From the NCBI RefSeq assembly GCF_000003815.2, contig NC_049979.1, positions 19,835,201 to 19,899,200 of the forward strand: a DNA stretch of 64,000 bases. The letters run 5' to 3'. Positions within the stretch are counted from its first letter, which is position 1. Every line of letters begins with the position of its first letter. Shown here piece after piece: positions 42,501-49,591 of the stretch. Under the pieces are notes generated by a model. It did not search any database. It saw only the letters and a program-made list of their open reading frames with translations, and had not been told where the DNA came from. This DNA is from Branchiostoma floridae. Taxonomy: Eukaryota; Chordata; Leptocardii; Amphioxiformes; Branchiostomatidae. A program made the position numbers and the translations under genes.

Positions 42501-44871
42501 AATTCCAACAGTCAATGCAGCTGGTAAAAATCTGCAATTCACCGACATCATAGTACATTGATATAAAAACCCAGTAAGGGCAAACAATGTGTCCCTGGAT
42601 CTTTTTCTGAAACAGTTGGGCACCAACTGCTACAATGCCCCCTGTATTCTGCCCAATGCAGAGAACTAATGTCCACTGTTGAATGCCTCATACAGCAATG
42701 TCTTACCGTTTCTTTACTACTCCAATAGGGGGGTACCAGTACAGAAGTTCAGATCCTATTCAGGTCCAGAGGATCAGGTCCAGGTCTGGACCTGAACCTG
42801 GACCTGATTCAGTGAATACTCAAAACAATGGTCCATTTGTCTGTAAAGAAATCTATTTTGCGGTGTATTCGACTCCCACTGGCGTCTTAAAATCCTACAA
42901 GGCTAACTGCCTCTGTATGATTGACTGTAAAACCTGGTAGAAATGACTATGTCCTCCACTGTACTTCGCTCGTTATTTTCTTTGACCGGTCAGTCCCAAA
43001 AGGTGTGAATACCTGATCATATGATCTGTTCATTTTCCAATAGGTCCAACACCTGGTCCACCAAATTTTTTTAGGGTCCGTTCTTTCTGGACGGGTCCAA
43101 TAAGAAAAGCCAGTTTTGTACCGGTACACTGTATCAGTACCCACCCCTAGGCTTGAGGGTTTATGTGACCATGTCATCAATAGGCAACTTTCCAATGCAC
43201 TTCAAGACTAAGACATCTACTAAACGATTACTTCCAGCCGTGCATCTGTTTAGTTGTAAACTCTTATCTTATCATGCACACATTCCAGCTGCAATTGTTT
43301 TTAAGTGTATCAACTATTTTATCTTACTTGATATTTTTTTTTTTTTATTGTATGTGTATGTGGTTACGATATAAGTCTGCTGCCTAGTGTCCACATTGTA
43401 TCATTATTGTCGCAATTTGAATAAAGTCAAAGTAAAACACAATACATGGACCAGTGCAGGTTAGGTGCAGGTGGGCATCAGAAATTCAGAAGTACCTGCA
43501 CATCTGGAATGTTTCTTGCACTAAGCTGCATATGCAGGTGGTATTTCGAGCCCTGAAAGAGCTAATGTTTCTGGTTGAACTTTAGCACCTCTTTTGCACT
43601 ATATTTGTTTAATGTGGTTTTTAAATAAAGTCAAGGTACTTGTTATTAATTTTTTTTTGTTTAACAAATTTGTCAGTTAATAAGTTTGTACATTCCTCGT
43701 TAAGTTACACATGTAAAAAGCTTTATAGCAAGGTTGATATCGTCTGTTATAACGTGTTTTCTGACAAAGATGTTTCCGATGAATTTATTAAATAGAGTAG
43801 TTTTGATTACATGAGTCTCTTGCCTCATTTCCTGAATCTGTATCTTTCAACCTCTAGTTGTTAGCAGGTAAATTTGTGAAATACACACCCGCAGGGATAG
43901 GCTAGCGATGAGCTGATATTCATACCCACCCGTAATTTAGGGGAATATTCATATCCTTTTAACATTATTTGGTTAAATCACTAATATAAAGTCTGTTTAC
44001 AAACGTCAGGTCAGGTGGTAAGTCGCGTTTCAGTTTAACATTGATATGAATCTCTTGCTCTATTTTCTGGATGTGTATTTCTATGCTTGAGTAATCCTGT
44101 GATTGTTAGCAGGTACTTTGTAGAAATAATACACAACAGGCAAAGGCTAGAGGAGAAGCCTATTTTAATACCCTCCCGTAATTTCTTCATTCATATTCTT
44201 CTAAAATTGTTTGGTAAAATAACAATATAAAGTCCGTTTACATACGTCAGGTCAGGTTGTGCAGTCGCGTATCAGTTTTACATCGCATGCACTCTGGGGC
44301 CAGAACCGCTGTCAATACACACCAATATTGACAGGTAGGTGTGAAGGTCCCATGTGGAGTTAATCCCCGAGATAATGACTTAATCCTCGACACAGTGAAA
44401 GGCCCGACGCGATGCAGCGACCGATGCGATGCAGTGACCGATGCGATGCAGTGACCGATGCGATGCCATGCCCGATGCAATGCCCGACGCGATGCAATGC
44501 CCGACGCGATGCAATGCCCGACGCAGTTGTGTCGGCCCCCGACGCGAGACGCGTTGCATCGGAGCTGTATTTGACCGCCGACGCACGGTATTGGCGTCGG
44601 GCTAAAAAGTCAATGCTTTGGGTCGTAAACTACTCCTTAGCCGTCTCGGCTATGCTGTGTTGTTGTTATGTACTGTATTTTGTAAGTTGAAACGTTTATC
44701 GTTCGCTGAATGCCCATTGAATTTTACCATTCGCCTCTATCTGTTCCAGAGTTCATAGTTGGTGTCTCTCTTGGAGGAGCCGTGATGCTGGTGATAGCTA
44801 TGGTTTTGGCCCTCACATTGTGTAAGAACGCCTCACAAACGGCAGGTTATAGCAGACCTGTCAAAGCTTAA
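18569..44871 (+). CDS. Gene A: IgV transmembrane protein split by a 24.8-kb intron; no ATG in the signal exon
   Basis: Exons 18569-18638, 19189-19539, 19920-19958 and 44750-44871 join in phase 1 throughout and match gene B (49592-51124) exon for exon. Exon 1 is a signal-peptide-like stretch (VVAILLLLCSA). Exon 2 is an IgV domain: LPCNYSV, WWKDRG, RASL-type strand RQASLQMSNL, DTGKYECEI. Exon 3 is a short linker (GKNDSSDKFYFTTG). Exon 4 is a membrane helix (VMLVIAMVLALTL) and a short tail ending VKA, stop TAA 44869. Where gene B has ATG, this exon has TTG (18569-18571), and no in-frame ATG occurs back to the TAA at 18521-18523. It is therefore either start-less, started in an unseen 5' exon, or started at a non-ATG codon. 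AATAAA near 44920. The last intron contains the giant TIR block. Probably a cell-surface binding protein without its own enzyme activity. Confidence 0.68.
18821..18834 (-). promoter_or_regulatory. IRF-element-like site in intron 1 of gene A
   Basis: ACTTTCACTTTCGC reads GCGAAAGTGAAAGT on the minus strand, fitting GAAANNGAAA. Intron 1 of gene B has nearly the same string at 50001-50014. Confidence 0.4.
20015..20640 (+). repeat. Left terminal inverted repeat with subterminal 15-17-bp tandem repeats
   Basis: Mirrors 44042-44642. It contains a tandem array of GCATCGCATCGGTCACT-type units (about 20125-20275), then a unique part with CCACATGGGACCTTCACACC and a stretch of about 235 bp ending near 20640. 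Inverted-copy identity looks high by eye apart from differing numbers of the short units. Confidence 0.85.
20641..22690. other. Interior of TIR block, no gene recognised
   Basis: Non-coding. Includes a poly-C run (about 21963-21978) and a short motif pair (CTTGCAAGAATGGACTC-like near 20875 and 20930). Nothing else is supported. Confidence 0.45.
22970..24575. repeat. Nested inverted-repeat complex, order A-B-C-A'-x-C'-B'
   Basis: Segment A (about 22970-23235, with CGACCGACGTGGGACCA and GGCCGCGTATGGAA) is mirrored by A' (about 23724-23960). B (about 23310-23656, with GACCGCATGCCTGACGCACC) is mirrored by B' (about 24290-24575). C (about 23665-23720, CCATCATTTACATT) is mirrored by C' (about 24200-24285). 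A ends with TTAAGGTGGGTTCACAC and A' starts with TTTAAGGGGGGTTCACG, a likely terminus of a MITE family. Non-coding. Confidence 0.7.
24700..25376 (-). mobile_element. LINE fragment (3' part of a reverse-transcriptase ORF), interrupted by a MITE
   Basis: On the minus strand the stretch below 25030 reads LVPDITIQDP, then LTLVGLTVPFEQNARNAEDRKRAKYEDL, the pattern P-D-I-x-L … V-x-L-T-V-P-x-E … R-K-x-x-K-Y-x-x-L found at the C-terminal end of many non-LTR reverse transcriptase ORFs. Above 25234 the minus strand continues with LVTTLQQWYSKSGQQ. The insertion at 25038-25233 separates the two parts. It is frameshifted and non-functional. Confidence 0.6.
25038..25233. mobile_element. Fold-back MITE with 9-bp target-site duplication (Mutator-like)
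   Basis: 196 bp, nearly a perfect palindrome. The left arm starts TACTCTCCAAGCAGAGG and the right arm ends CCTCTGCTTGGAGAGTA; the arms of about 80 bp pair through AACGTTATTTTTAGTCG and ATCGGGCTTTCTAT, leaving a loop of about 30 bp. TGTGTACCC stands directly on both sides (25029-25037 and 25234-25242). A 9-bp duplication with long inverted repeats fits the Mutator/MULE superfamily. A second copy begins at 27998. Confidence 0.85.
25377..26356 (+). mobile_element. LINE 3' end (reverse-transcriptase C-terminus plus (ATTC)n tail)
   Basis: The frame 25377-26153 encodes about 258 residues ending with the C-terminal module seen after many LINE reverse transcriptases: RTAITKRRISSHRLHLQKGRH, RIPLEQRISQYCNLNKIGDE, CHFAVDCTLYNNER (a Cys/His knuckle). 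The 3' part contains a fold-back insert (TCTCCAAGCAGATCCTACGGTG, about 26206-26325) and ends with ACAATAAAGGTC(ATTC)n at 26341-26356. It is 5'-truncated and lacks the polymerase core, so it is an inactive copy and not a host gene. Confidence 0.72.
26640..27318 (+). mobile_element. Second LINE 3' end (different family)
   Basis: 26679-27101 encodes RYTCALLTRLRIGTCSLNHSLL, then CSCGCRCESITHYLLLCPNYVQQR, the TRLRxGHxxLN…C-x-C-G…T-x-x-H-x-L-x-x-C-x-x-Y signature after LINE reverse transcriptases. The 3' UTR ends TTGCAATAAAAAAATA before a poly-C run. 5'-truncated. Confidence 0.7.
27998..28154. mobile_element. Second copy of the Mutator-like fold-back MITE, interrupted by a gap
   Basis: Begins TACTCTCCAAGCAGAGG as at 25038 and proceeds through TTTTTAACGTTATTTTAGTCG before 100 N (28054-28153). 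The right arm is missing from the assembly, as expected when a palindrome defeats sequencing. Confidence 0.75.
28054..28153. other. Assembly gap (100 N)
   Basis: Nominal gap inside a palindromic MITE. Confidence 0.99.
28543..29250 (+). CDS. Two coding-like exons of an unknown gene inside the TIR block
   Basis: Exon 28543-28655 starts at ATG in a GC-rich, promoter-like stretch and ends at a strong donor (GTAAGT). Exon 29118-29250 follows an AG acceptor and ends at GTATGT. Phases join (CG+A). The peptide begins MAPIPPSDQPGSMARADRD, continues FHCSLCMVYWNATTR (a CX2C pair, possibly half a zinc finger) and ends ILEWKKHVPDQIP, 82 codons. No family is recognised. Possible later exons include 31727-31868 and a 3' exon at 32461-32578, but the phases of the middle piece do not join. 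It may be a captured host fragment or part of the block's own gene. Confidence 0.35.
29465..29653. mobile_element. Small inverted-repeat element
   Basis: The left end CTACCCAGGTAAGCCTGGAT and the reverse complement of the right end CTACCTGGGTATAGCCTGGA pair imperfectly. About 190 bp, non-coding, MITE-like. No clear target-site duplication. Confidence 0.5.
29654..30815. other. Interior of TIR block, nothing recognised
   Basis: AT-rich and non-coding, with short homopolymers (poly-C at 29931, poly-A at 30507). Confidence 0.45.
30820..32235. repeat. Segmental duplication, two copies about 1.1 kb apart
   Basis: Copy 1 (about 30820-31110) and copy 2 (about 31915-32235) share CTGCAGATTCAGAATTGGA, CTGGGCCACTTG, ACAGATAT, a stretch near AAAGTTAGATTCC/AAAGTCAGATTCC, GGAAAGC and ATTTGTCTTG. 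Copies are diverged; the direction is the same. Confidence 0.6.
31242..31608. mobile_element. Harbinger-like MITE, TAA target-site duplication
   Basis: Termini GGCCACACCAATTTAATT and AAATTGGTGTGGCC are inverted repeats. TAA flanks both sides (31239-31241 and 31609-31611). 367 bp, non-coding. A 3-bp TTA/TAA duplication is characteristic of PIF/Harbinger. Confidence 0.75.
32461..32578 (+). other. Coding-like 3' exon module, with degraded copies at 40301 and 41527
   Basis: After an AG acceptor (32459-32460) the frame reads TSNYRPARGSDSPPTETAMG, then DSPIERIYNPDTRARNML and a TAA at 32576. The segments starting at about 40301 and 41527 repeat the same context (GCAG, ACCAGC, GARAAGTSACT, CCAACAGAAMC, CTATGGG, TTCTCCA) but no longer encode the same peptide. 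The module was therefore duplicated twice across the minisatellite region. The parent gene is unknown. Confidence 0.4.
32743..33130. mobile_element. hAT-like MITE with 8-bp target-site duplication
   Basis: Starts TAGGGCTGGGTATCG and ends TGTACCGGTACCCACCCCTA. CATGTGTG flanks it exactly on both sides (32735-32742 and 33131-33138). 388 bp, non-coding. An 8-bp duplication and TAGGG-type ends suggest hAT. A relative lies at 42727-43149. Confidence 0.8.
33409..33952 (+). mobile_element. Terminal-repeat retrotransposon in miniature (TRIM), tRNA-like sequence in the LTR
   Basis: Two 181-bp direct repeats (33409-33589 and 33772-33952) begin TGTAACAG and end CTTCTTACA, nearly identical, so the insertion is recent. 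TCGC flanks both outer ends (33405-33408 and 33953-33956), a 4-bp target-site duplication. Next to the left LTR is TGGTGCCCAACGTGGGGCTC, the complement of a tRNA-Lys 3' end (primer-binding site). Next to the right LTR is a purine-rich tract (AGAAGAAGAGAGGGAGTAG). The 182-bp interior encodes nothing, so the element looks whole as a non-autonomous one. Each LTR carries a tRNA-like stretch with an A-box-like TTGGCTCAGTCATTTAGA and a B box GGTTCGATTCC. Confidence 0.85.
33591..33655 (-). pseudogene. tRNA-Lys(CTT)-like sequence within the TRIM interior
   Basis: On the minus strand it reads TTAGCTCAGTCGGTAGAGCA, then TGGGACTCTTAATCCCA (anticodon CTT), then GTGGGTTCGAGCCCCAC and the 3' end with CCA encoded. 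The D, anticodon and T arms are intact, but the 5' acceptor strand does not pair. The genomic CCA and its place directly behind the LTR show it is copied tRNA primer, not a tRNA gene. Confidence 0.75.
34745..35145 (+). repeat. Tandem array, period 59 bp
   Basis: About seven units of TTGATTTTGACTTTTCTCTCCAAAGACATAGGTGAGATTG plus GTAGCCATGCAGTACTTTTA (spacing of GCCATGCAG is 59 at 34791, 34850, 34909, 34968). Each unit looks like a splice acceptor followed by a short exon-like piece. Single copies occur at 33262-33303 and 38178-38280. Confidence 0.85.
35200..35890 (+). repeat. Tandem array, period 59 bp, about 12 units
   Basis: Units contain TCACCTGGGTGGCGCCGAAT, GGCAGCTCGCTCCAGACACA and TGCGACTGTCGTGTTGAGG. 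Homogeneous with few variants. Open frames are a by-product of the repeat. Confidence 0.9.
35891..36712. other. Interior of TIR block, nothing recognised
   Basis: A weak internal duplication is visible: GCTGCTATGGTCTGAGGCGGTGAAAC near 36198 resembles GCTGCTACAGTCTGAGGCGGTAAAAC near 36530. No gene. Confidence 0.45.
36713..38134 (-). mobile_element. Fossil of a DIRS-like (tyrosine-recombinase) retroelement
   Basis: The minus strand shows, from high to low coordinates, a gag-like region with a Cys-rich motif (about 37770-38134), a low-similarity middle, and near 36713-37060 two signatures in a row: ERIPVPSKIHVGAWHALL, typical of the linker before DIRS/Ngaro-type reverse transcriptase, and SAFAAGTYSNFRTQWGEFLL, typical of the SAM-like N-terminus of tyrosine recombinases. 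The reverse transcriptase body is absent and the copy carries several breaks, so it is old and inactive. The family call rests on two short motifs. Confidence 0.45.
38396..40250 (+). repeat. 75-bp minisatellite, first block (with a 529-base gap)
   Basis: Units of 75 bp: TTCGTCCAGTCAGGAGGAAT, GTTGTCTTGTGTACGTTTCA, GTCTCACCAGTCCCTATGAA, GTTAAAAGCACAGTG (starts at 38471, 38546, 38621 and so on). Because 75 is divisible by three and units lack stops in two frames, frames stay open for hundreds of codons without being genes. N at 39072-39600. Confidence 0.95.
39072..39600. other. Assembly gap (529 N) inside the 75-bp array
   Basis: Array length is therefore not known. 529 is close to seven units of 75. 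Confidence 0.99.
40520..41435 (+). repeat. 75-bp minisatellite, second block
   Basis: About 12 further units of the same 75-bp repeat, separated from the first block by the 3'-exon-like module (40301-40430) and a TG-rich tract. The same module follows again at about 41527, so the unit 'array + module' was duplicated as a whole. Confidence 0.95.
41700..43790. other. Interior of TIR block without a gene
   Basis: Non-coding apart from a hAT-like MITE copy. Short frames here show no recognisable domain. Confidence 0.45.
42727..43149. mobile_element. Second copy of the TAGGGG…CCCCTA hAT-like MITE
   Basis: Left end TAGGGGGGTACCAGTACAG, right end TGTATCAGTACCCACCCCTA, and it shares the CCTGATC/GGACCTG-rich part with the element at 32743-33130 in opposite orientation. 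No clear 8-bp duplication is left here. Confidence 0.7.
43795..44041 (-). repeat. Extra tandem copy of the inner part of the right inverted repeat
   Basis: A diverged copy of 44042-44275: shared GTCTCTTGC/ATCTCTTGC, TGTATYT, TTGTTAGCAGGTA, ACCCRCCCGTAATTT, ATATAAAGTC and ACGTCAGGTCAGGT. The left end has a single copy. Confidence 0.75.
44042..44642 (-). repeat. Right terminal inverted repeat
   Basis: Mirror of 20015-20640, including GGTGTGAAGGTCCCATGTGG, the GATGCAATGCCCGACGC-type tandem units (about 44400-44530) and the terminal CTACTCCTTAGCC. Confidence 0.85.
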
Positions 44872-45958
44872 ACGGTTTTAAGTCTGCAATTAATTGCAGT
44901 TATTCCTTGAGTAACAGAAATAAAGCATGTCTTCTGTCATTTGTATAGTGTTACATATTTTGTATCCTTGTCGCTTGTGTTGTTATTGCTCACAAGTAGG
45001 CTTGTCTGTTTATATGTTTCATTGTAGATATACATCTCACTGTACTAGATAAGAACGCAAACGATGATACACTGATGATTATATTTCGATCTACTTTGTT
45101 TTCCATGTGATGATAAACACCAACCATATTTATATGATTAAGAAATCACAAACCAAACAAATGAATAAACAAATAAATGCCATATTGTCTGTGTACTTCA
45201 TCCCTACGCTTTATGATTAGAGTCAACGATAACCTCAACTACCGTGTTTCAGTGTTCTACTAAGTGACTTCCAATGTAGTCAAACGAAATTAAAAATACC
45301 ATGACAAAGAGCATTCGATCGAAGAAGAACACGTCATGTCTTTGCAAGTATATTTGTATCCAGTAGAACTCTGCCTAATACTAACGTTAAATCTCTAACT
45401 TGCCGAAACCAAAATACCCCATTCTTTCTGGAGATCACAAGCAAACGCACAGATGTTCGTTTTGCTGGAATGGCTCTTTTCTTGTTTCGTGACATGGACG
45501 AGCCCGAGAAAAAAATCACTATTACAAATAAAAATAAAACACCCTTAAACACGGATTTTTTCTGTTCAGTCACCACTCGGATCTTATTTCTTGACAGACC
45601 GTTTGAGATATGTTGGTTACACGATGCCAATACCAAACAATATGTATGTATGTATATGTTCACATATCTTTTCTTCGAGCCATCTAAAAGAAACGTGACA
45701 CCCCCCTTTCGATTTCAAGAGGTATGTTGTTTACTGCGCGAGTCAGTCTGGTGAGGTACGCTTCAGGCGCTAGGCATAGGGCGTGGGCTTAAATATAGCA
45801 ATTGCTTGATCATGACGTCACCGAACGGTCTGGTGCAAACCGGGAAGTGCTTAGTTTGAACCGAGGGATGGTCCGGAGCAGCTTCAAACGGTGTAACAGC
45901 CCCAACTCCAATTCCAAGGTCCACCTCTTCTTCGGAAAACCAAACTGTGGTCATCAAG
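44872..45958. other. Spacer between genes A and C
   Basis: Holds the AATAAA of gene A (about 44920) and the presumed promoter of gene C. No other gene supported. Confidence 0.5.
45813..45820. promoter_or_regulatory. Full CRE (TGACGTCA) upstream of gene C
   Basis: Palindromic TGACGTCA about 140 bases before the start codon of gene C, with an AAATATA stretch at about 45791. It fits a promoter bound by CREB/ATF proteins; inference only. Confidence 0.4.
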
Positions 45959-48178
45959 ATGCTTTTGGTGCCTGTCTTGCTGCAGATGCTGTTTTTGTTA
46001 GGTAGGTGCTACACTACAGGTGTTACACCACATGCACTCCACATGCACAGCTGCAACCAAATGTGCGCGCGCAGAGAATGCAGGGATCAAGATAGCACGC
46101 CTCGCTTAGTATTGATTATTTGAACTGTCATATTTTGGCTACGTTGTTTTTTGTCCATATTTGTGGATAACACAGACGTACTTTAATTCACATGAAACGG
46201 TAGTGTGTGTGGTTTGAGCTACAGACAAACAAAAAAGGTCAGAGAGCACGGTATACCCCATTGTCGGGTTTGGAAAGTTCCGTGACGTGGGGGAAAACCA
46301 AAGCCAACAACGGGACTAAACAAATGTCACAAAAATCCCCGTTCTTGTAACAAAGCCGTATACAAGTCTTGAATTTAACGTTACATTCAACAGCAGTGTC
46401 AGACTCCTTTTGAATGAATATAGGCTTACTTGAATCTCTAACCAAGTATATTGTACCATGGCGTGGGTCGAAATACAATGGCGGTTGCTTTCAATTTTAG
46501 TGTCCATTAAAAGCCGGCAGTCCTAATATAAAGTGTGCATGCACGGACACGTACCTGTCTGCCCCCTCCCACCCTCATAGTGCTGAATACTAAGCTAAAT
46601 GCTTTCATTTTCATGATCTATGGAAAAAAGATGGCAAAACGCCAAGCGAGAAATGTAGAATGTGAAACTACATTCACTGTCAACCAGCTTTTTGTATATC
46701 CCCTAAGTTAACCCAAACCTCATTGAAACGTGTGGTTTTGTTTACTTTACTTTACATGCAGGTATTTCGGCAAAGGGAGAGGGCACGTTTGTAGACCAGT
46801 TTCCTCAGATAGAGGCGGTTCATTCTGACCTCAACACTACCGTTGGGGAAACAGTTGAACTCGAATACCTGTACGGTATACCGGTCAACTCCTCCGGTAG
46901 TGCTGTGGTCAAAACCGTCCATATCTTGAAGCAAGGCCGCCCTCGTGAGTTGGTGTGTGAAATAGCGCCGAACGGCACGTACTGCGACCCTCAGTACCAG
47001 GCCAGGGCCCGCCTGGAGGAAACACCTTGGGACGACGGTACCGGGACGTCATACAAGACAGGCTTGCTGGTCCTGACGTTAGAGAACGTGATGGTGTCTG
47101 ACACGGCGGTGTACGAGGGGGAGGTGAGGGTGCTGCTGAGAGGGTACAACCAGTCCAAAGTGTCGGTGACAGTGGCAGGTAAGTGTATATCAAAAGATTC
47201 ATTTAAGGTCTTATATGTACATGTTTGTTAGAGGGTGGGGTAAAAGAATAGTAAAATATAGAATAAGGAATGTAAAAAAAGTTTGATAGAAATTATACCT
47301 ATAATATGAAGTTCATAAGCTCTCAACTATTGCACAGACGTTCCCCGGTGCCCGTACCGACCGTGTCCAGACGGAGAGTGGTTAGAGTGCCAAGCAGACA
47401 ACAACATGACCTGCACCTGTACCTGCCGCGCAGTATACACCACGCAGTTTCACGGTAAGTGGTTTAACCGATACGTTAGCAATACATTTAAGATCACATC
47501 TCTTGTTGTGGAGCAATTCAGGACTGTAACAGTTTCAAAGTAGCTTTTCATTAGCCTCTACTAGGCTCCGTGGTTTGATGGTCTAATTGTCGAAATTGGA
47601 CAAATAGAGTTAATACGCTAGGGGAGAATGTCCCTACTCGGCCGGCTGACTCCCCTAGCGTACTATTTACTCTATTTGACCAATTTCTACAATTAGACCA
47701 CCAAACCACGAAGCCTGGTAGAGGCTAGCTTTTCATCAGTTTTTAGCTTTAGAGTGGCCATGTTTACACATGATGAGTGCATATTACTCTTCATTAACTT
47801 GTCATATTGTCAAATTAAAGACAATAACAAAATAGGCAAATAAAATATCCAATGTGTCAAAATGAGCCACAGGATGTCTTAAACTTGTTTTTTTTCTGCT
47901 TTGATATTCTAGTCGGTTCATATATAGGAGGGATTGCCACTGGTGTCGCCATCACCCTTCTCATAGTTCTATTTTACAAGTACAGGAAACAGATTTATAG
48001 GGTAAGCTATGTTTTACATTCGTTGCTTTTGTAGTGTTGACTTTGTTTTCTTTCTAGTCTGGATTCGATTGGCATTTCATGTACATGTATAGAACTATGC
48101 ACATGATATAATGTAATGCAATGTGATTTACTTTTTTTCCAGTATTGTTGCAACCAACACGATCAAAATCAGATATGA
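45959..48178 (+). CDS. Gene C: Ig-like transmembrane protein with atypical cysteines
   Basis: Five exons: 45959-46001, 46762-47178, 47338-47454, 47913-48001 and 48143-48178; phases 1, 1, 1 and 0 close, 233 residues. Exon 1 is a signal peptide (MLLVPVLLQMLFLL). Exon 2 has an Ig V-like outline (VGETVELEYLY … VMVSDTAVYEGEVRV), but both canonical cysteines are replaced, and a different pair (VCEI and TYC) is present in the middle. Exon 3 is a short Cys-rich stalk with eight Cys (CPYRPCP … CTCTC). Exon 4 is the membrane helix (GGIATGVAITLLIVLFY) with a basic stop. Exon 5 adds a short tail (YCCNQHDQNQI). It sits between genes A and B in the same orientation. Probably a surface binding protein of the same cluster, strongly diverged. 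The function is unknown. Confidence 0.75.
46601..46612 (-). promoter_or_regulatory. IRF-element-like site in intron 1 of gene C
   Basis: GCTTTCATTTTC reads GAAAATGAAAGC on the minus strand, fitting GAAANNGAAA. The same 12-mer stands upstream of the kinase receptor at 60383. Confidence 0.4.
47552..47727. mobile_element. Fold-back MITE in an intron of gene C, 9-bp target-site duplication
   Basis: 176 bp. Starts TAGCCTCTACTAGGCTCCGT and ends with its near-complement; the arms pair through TGGTCTAATTG and CAAATAGAGT to CGCTAGGGGA. GCTTTTCAT flanks both sides exactly (47543-47551 and 47728-47736), again pointing to a Mutator-like family. Confidence 0.85.
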
Positions 48179-49591
48179 TGATCACGTGTTCATTGAGGTG
48201 CTGATTCCTACTGATTGTGCTAAAGAAACCAAATCGTCTCCACTTTTCTAATCATAAGACTTTCCTAATGAAATCAATTTTATGTGCCCAAACGTTAACG
48301 TCTTGTTTGCTGTTCAACACGAGATATGTGTCTATTCTTCCAATTGATGAAAATATGTAAATATTTCTGTAACATAGAGAAGAGGGTTAATAAATGTGTG
48401 AAATAAAGAGTCTAACATTATGTTTCTGGTCATCATTCCGTATATAGAGATGATCATTTCTAAGAAACAACAATTATAGACATTCTAAAAAGTAAATAGA
48501 TAGAATAAAATCAGACTAGATAAACTCCCTATTGAGTTGACACCTTTATCAAACGCAGGAATACTTGTGGTTGTGCTGTGCATGGAACGTAAGATTGTAA
48601 GCGGCGATTAACCTTTCGTTAAACAGTCTTGTTGAGCGACACATTGTGGCCCTTTTGTGCTATTCAGAAGCGTGGAAAAGACAGTTCACCAGCATCAATA
48701 GGGTACAAAGAGGTAACGCCATGTTTGTGCCCATTGATCATAGCATCATGTTACGTCATACCGCAACTAGCTATATTGTACGATGTCACCTAGAGCAAAG
48801 TGCAACACTGAACTGGTCTATAGTCTCTGAGAAGATGAGAAGAATCATAAACCATACAAGCACCCTATCTTTTAGACGGAATTTTAAGTGAGTAAATCTG
48901 CCGATAATACGTATGATATAATCGTCCCAAGTACCGAGCTTGTGTCCATATTGTGAGTAAGTATACTTAAGGGGACCAATCATGAATGATCTGAAGGGAT
49001 TGACAAATATGAATGGAGAGGTAGACTTCGAAAAATACACTTATACTTACTTCTGAATTGGTGGAGCCTGAATTGCACAGGAGTGGCAGATTATTATGCT
49101 TCGCTGATACGAAATATTATATGACTACAAGCACAAAAGCTACCTGCTCAATCTTAACGTTGATATTTGCACACCATCTTCTCAGTATAGCTATGTGCTG
49201 ATTTTTAGTGAGCAGTTGATCTGGTCTCAATCATGATGTTTCCGGCCGTCTGATAGGGAAAAGAGATGCTGCGTCGAGTCCTTTCCATGTAATATGTAAC
49301 CTTGAAGTGGCCTTATTATGTGGTGACCATCAGCCGTGCACGGAATCTCCCATCGTTGGGCTCCTCTCTTACCTTTCTACAGTCATGTACAACACCAACA
49401 TGTGCATTCACGGTTAGTCCCTCATGACAAGGTCACACATTCGAGCAAACACTGTGGTTGTAACTTTCTAACCTTCCTGGCCAATCAGATTTGTAGATTG
49501 ATTCGTCTGATTATATAACTCCGGCGATCAAACAAGACCATCTAGGCGAAAACACGAATCTGACTACTGACTGCTGTGAAACTGTGTTCAA
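48179..49591. other. Spacer between genes C and B
   Basis: No coding exon recognised. AATAAA-like AAATAAAG near 48401 may end gene C. A TATA-like TTATATAA lies at about 49511, roughly 80 bases before the gene B start. Confidence 0.5.

Larger units (their letters stand above)
20015..44642. mobile_element. Giant TIR-bounded block (about 24.6 kb) inside the last intron of gene A
   Basis: The ends are long inverted repeats: GGCTAAGGAGTAGTTTACG at 20015 onward mirrors CTACTCCTTAGCC ending at 44642, and the match continues inward about 600 bases. Just outside are GTCTCCGC (20007-20014) and GTCTCGGC (44643-44650), a possible 8-bp target-site duplication with one mismatch. The related gene B has only a 172-bp intron at the same place, so the block is an insertion. 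Eight-bp duplications are typical of hAT, P and Zisupton-type DNA transposons, but no transposase is recognised inside. The interior holds LINE remnants, MITEs, minisatellites, an LTR miniature element and a DIRS-like fossil. Alternative: two opposite insertions of one 0.6-kb repeat. Confidence 0.6.

Noticed and set aside
20015-44642. Polinton/Maverick
   Set aside because: Size and inverted ends fit, but the ends do not start AGT, the candidate duplication is 8 rather than 6 bp, and no Polinton genes were recognised.
47336-47460. Gene C exon 3 as an EGF-like domain
   Set aside because: Cysteine spacing (CPYRPCP, then CTCTC) does not fit EGF; left as an unnamed Cys-rich stalk.
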